Assembly (NCBI RefSeq): GCF_004664715.2
Contig: NC_051065.1
Coordinates: 152,856,826 to 152,920,825, forward strand
Reading direction: 5' to 3'
DNA from: Peromyscus leucopus
Taxonomy: Eukaryota; Chordata; Mammalia; Rodentia; Cricetidae
Length of the DNA: 64,000 nt
How positions within the stretch are numbered: the stretch's first letter is position 1; each line of letters starts with the position of its first letter. This document shows, in pieces, positions 61,473 through 64,000 of the stretch. A model generated the notes under the pieces. It ran no database searches and was not told where the DNA came from. It saw only the letters and a program-made list of their open reading frames with translations. Made by a program: the position numbers and the translations under genes.

Positions 61473-63473
61473 CTATGGCATAAAGATAAAGACAGGGCAA
61501 GCTCAAAGGGAGAACTAAGTGGGGAATAGCCTGTATATTCCTCATATGCATAATTATATGTAAAATAAACATGCAAGTTGAATAAAGTTGCAGACACCTG
61601 TAAGTTACCACACCCTAAGCCTGACCTAAATACCTGCAGCAATATAACTAATCTCGTTGTAGTGTGCTATAATGAAGTTCTAGCAGACTTTCCTTGTTCA
61701 CTAAGAATCATGTGTGTATTTTGGAGTAACTAATTCAATTTCCAAAGCCAGGACAAATATCCTGTCATCAGGGACCCACACCTGGTCATACTATTATGGA
61801 AGATTATATTGTTCCCAGATTTAGGTTTTCACCCTTCTTACTGAAGTAGATCCATGCACCTACTATTTGCTCTTTGATTCCGTGATTTCCCAATAACTTC
61901 CAATGCCATCCCTAGACTCTACTGCTACCAATAATTATAAATACCTAAGTGAAATTTCACACTATGGAAATCCCAAATTATAGCCCCTGCTGCAGACGGA
62001 GTTTCCTTCTCTTCATTCCACATAATCCAGCCTCGATTCTCTGTTATCATTTTAGCCCCTTCCAATAAACAATTTACATAGTTCTTTCCTACACAGCTCG
62101 ATTGATTCTACTGTACTGTACCTTAGCTGTGGTGAGTGGTTCACTCAGCTACAAAGGCAAAAAAAAAAGTGTCTTTAGACTATTTTCTTATGGACTTCAG
62201 ACATTTATTTTTAAACCAGTCCATTTATTTTCAAAACCTGACCTGTGCCTTGTATATTTGGCTGCAACCCTAGTCTCTACCCACTAGAGGGCAGGAGTAC
62301 TCCTCAATCCACCTTCCTTAATCTACCAGCCAGTCTCTGTAGTAAAACTGCCCCCAAGTTATCAGGCCTCAAATACTATCTAAACAGTCTGAATTGGTGG
62401 CGTAGTGCCTGTGATAACCCGGAGTCTAGGACAGGAAGACCCCAAATTCAATGTCAGTTAGTTCATGTGAGATGATTTAACTTAGGGAAACTCAGCCTCT
62501 TCATTGGGGAGGGCTCTCTAGGAGTCCAATGCCTATAATCCCAGAATATGGGGAGGAGTTGGATGAGAAGCTCCAAGCCCAGCTTTATCTACACTAAACT
62601 AGGCTGTCTCAAAACCAAAAAAGAAAAAATTAGGTATGGAAAACCACATCTACAAAACTACTCTACCCGCCTGCTCTTGAGACACCTCTTCAGATACCTG
62701 GGCAGCTTCAGACTCTTCTCTACTTCCCTAGGGACCATGAAATCAACTGAAGCAAAACTACAAATAACTTATAATCAAGGAACTGTCTCTAATTATAACA
62801 GCTCTGCTTGGGGTCCAACCTAGAGAAGGTCCTTTATATTCACTTAGCACGATTTCCTTGCAACCAATGTGAATAGTACTAACCCATCATCATATAATAA
62901 GGTCTTCTCTGACTCACTTTGCCTCTAGCTACTTGCTGATTTCCCCTTTTCTTTCTGTACACTCGTAAGAGGCTTCCTCAACTGTCTGTTCTCCTCCCAG
63001 TCATTAAAATAGCTGGGTTCTTACTAGGCCAAACCTACCTCTAAAACAAATGTCCTATCTTCATCTCCACAAAATGTAACCATTCCTTCCTAGAAATCCT
63101 CATTAGGTGTTCTAATCAGCTCCCCTAGTGTTCATGTCACACATGGCTGGGCTCATTGACCTTTAAATGGCCTTTCATTCTACAGCTCCAAGGCTTGAAT
63201 TTCTACAGACTAAAAAGAAACAAATCTTTATATATAAAGATATTCTCGGATCCGATCAGCTATCTTGAGCACCCAATTCTCACACAGGACCCCTGCCCTC
63301 AACCTTAAATCCTATTCTTGTTTTCAGACAAGTTTTCTAGGATCTTTACATCCAACTCAGGCTAACCTCACCCCTGCTTAAGACTCCCAAGTGGTGAGTA
63401 TAGTATGTTCACCGTGCTTGACCCTATCCTTTGATCAAGTATACAGATGACCTTATAAAAATATTTGTATTCA
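61473..63473. other. SINE-free 2-kb stretch of the Hnrnpf 5' intron
   Basis: No SINE or LTR is recognised over two kilobases, which is unusual in this window. It contains a CTCF-like motif at 62281. The short frames show no family resemblance. Confidence 0.5.
62281..62297 (+). promoter_or_regulatory. CTCF-like binding motif
   Basis: CCACTAGAGGGCAG matches the well-known CTCF core pattern at essentially every informative position and is not inside a B2. Occupancy cannot be judged from sequence. Confidence 0.6.
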
Positions 63474-63796
63474 GGGCTGGAGAGATGGCTCAGTGGTCAA
63501 GAGCAGGCCCCAGGTTCAATTCCAAGCAACCATATGGCACCTCACAACTGTCTATAACTCCTGTTCCAGGGGACCTGTCACCCTCACAGGGACATACATG
63601 CAGGAAAACACCAATGCACATAAAATACAAATAAAATAAATTTAGCTAGGCGGCAGTGGCACACACGCCTTTAGTCCCCAGCATTCAGGAAACAGAGTCA
63701 GGTGGATCTCTTTAAGTTCAAGGGCAGCCTGGTCTACAGAGCGAGATCCAGACAGGCACCAAAACTACAGAGAAATCCTGTCTCGGAAAAAAAAAC
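63474..63796 (+). repeat. B3 and B1 SINEs
   Basis: 63474-63640 B3 (GGGCTGGAGAGATGGCTCAG, CCAATGCACATAAAATAC). 63642-63796 B1 (AGCTAGGCGGCAGTGGCACA ... AAATCCTGTCTCGG, A-tail). Confidence 0.92.
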
Positions 63797-63887
63797 AGAA
63801 AAATAAATAGATAAAATTTTAAAATGTTTACATTCTAGTAAGCCTACTAAAAACTGAAACTATCTGAAGCAAAATATACATATACAA

Positions 63888-64000
63888 CCTAGAAGGGTGC
63901 ATTGCACATCTTTAATCTCACCACTTGGGAGATAGAGGTTTTTTTATCTTGGGAGTTCCAAGACCAGCCTGATCTTCAGAACTAGTTCCAGGATAGCCAG
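63888..64000 (+). repeat. Diverged B1 SINE, cut by window end
   Basis: GGGTGCATTGCACATCTTTA, CCAAGACCAGCCTGATCTTC, AGTTCCAGGATAGCCAG; a TTTTTTTATC interruption replaces the central GCAGGTGGATC. Confidence 0.8.

Overview
Mammalian, rodent chromosomal DNA. The SINE content is diagnostic: tRNA/7SL-type B1, B2, B3, B4 and ID elements, MaLR-type LTRs and URR1-like DNA transposon copies, with no primate Alu. Many young B1 copies carry the arm 'GGGCTACCAAGTGAGTTCC...GGCGCAAAGCTACACAG', and several abundant LTR families are not the usual house-mouse ones. This points to a cricetid rodent (vole, deer mouse or hamster), but that is an inference from repeat style and the species is not determined.

Genes. 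Two protein-coding genes are recognised, both in the right-hand quarter and convergent. Fxyd4 (CHIF, a Na,K-ATPase modulator) lies on + with seven coding exons between 49933 and 51884; its first non-coding exon is near 48.4 kb and its ATTAAA poly(A) signal is at 52028. Hnrnpf (heterogeneous nuclear ribonucleoprotein F) lies on -. Its whole 415-residue CDS sits in one exon (58787-60034), preceded by a splice acceptor at 60084 and followed by a 3'UTR with AATAAA at 58188-58193. A candidate 5'UTR exon of Hnrnpf is at 61360-61472, and the promoter must lie beyond 64000. Fxyd4 beside Hnrnpf agrees with the known mammalian synteny (Rasgef1a-Fxyd4-Hnrnpf).

Layout. 1-8.3 kb: SINEs, URR1, an L1 tail and LTR relics. 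8.3-10.8 kb: a MaLR-like element with both LTRs. 12.1-17.9 kb: a decayed class II (betaretrovirus-like) ERV with a Lys-type PBS relic, a gag-like ORF, an integrase tail fused to capsid-like sequence, and a 6-bp-TSD solo LTR nested in its 5' LTR. 21.1-26.3 kb: a young-looking gammaretrovirus-like provirus on - with two 562-bp LTRs identical by eye, a Pro-type PBS, a PPT and a 5-bp TSD, but no recognisable gag, pol or env; it splits a B4 SINE. 26.5-32 kb: SINEs, another nested solo LTR and a roughly 930-bp minisatellite of 28-bp units inside a B1. 32-48 kb: dense SINE/LTR mosaic with many nested insertions, an L1 ORF2 fragment, a perfect 77-bp tandem duplication and a U6 snRNA pseudogene. 48-64 kb: the two genes, with repeat-poor stretches around Fxyd4 and in the Hnrnpf 5' intron (61.1-63.5 kb), the latter holding a strong CTCF-like motif.

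Most open frames elsewhere are chance frames or antisense B1/B2 translations. No prokaryotic feature, tRNA gene or CRISPR array is present.
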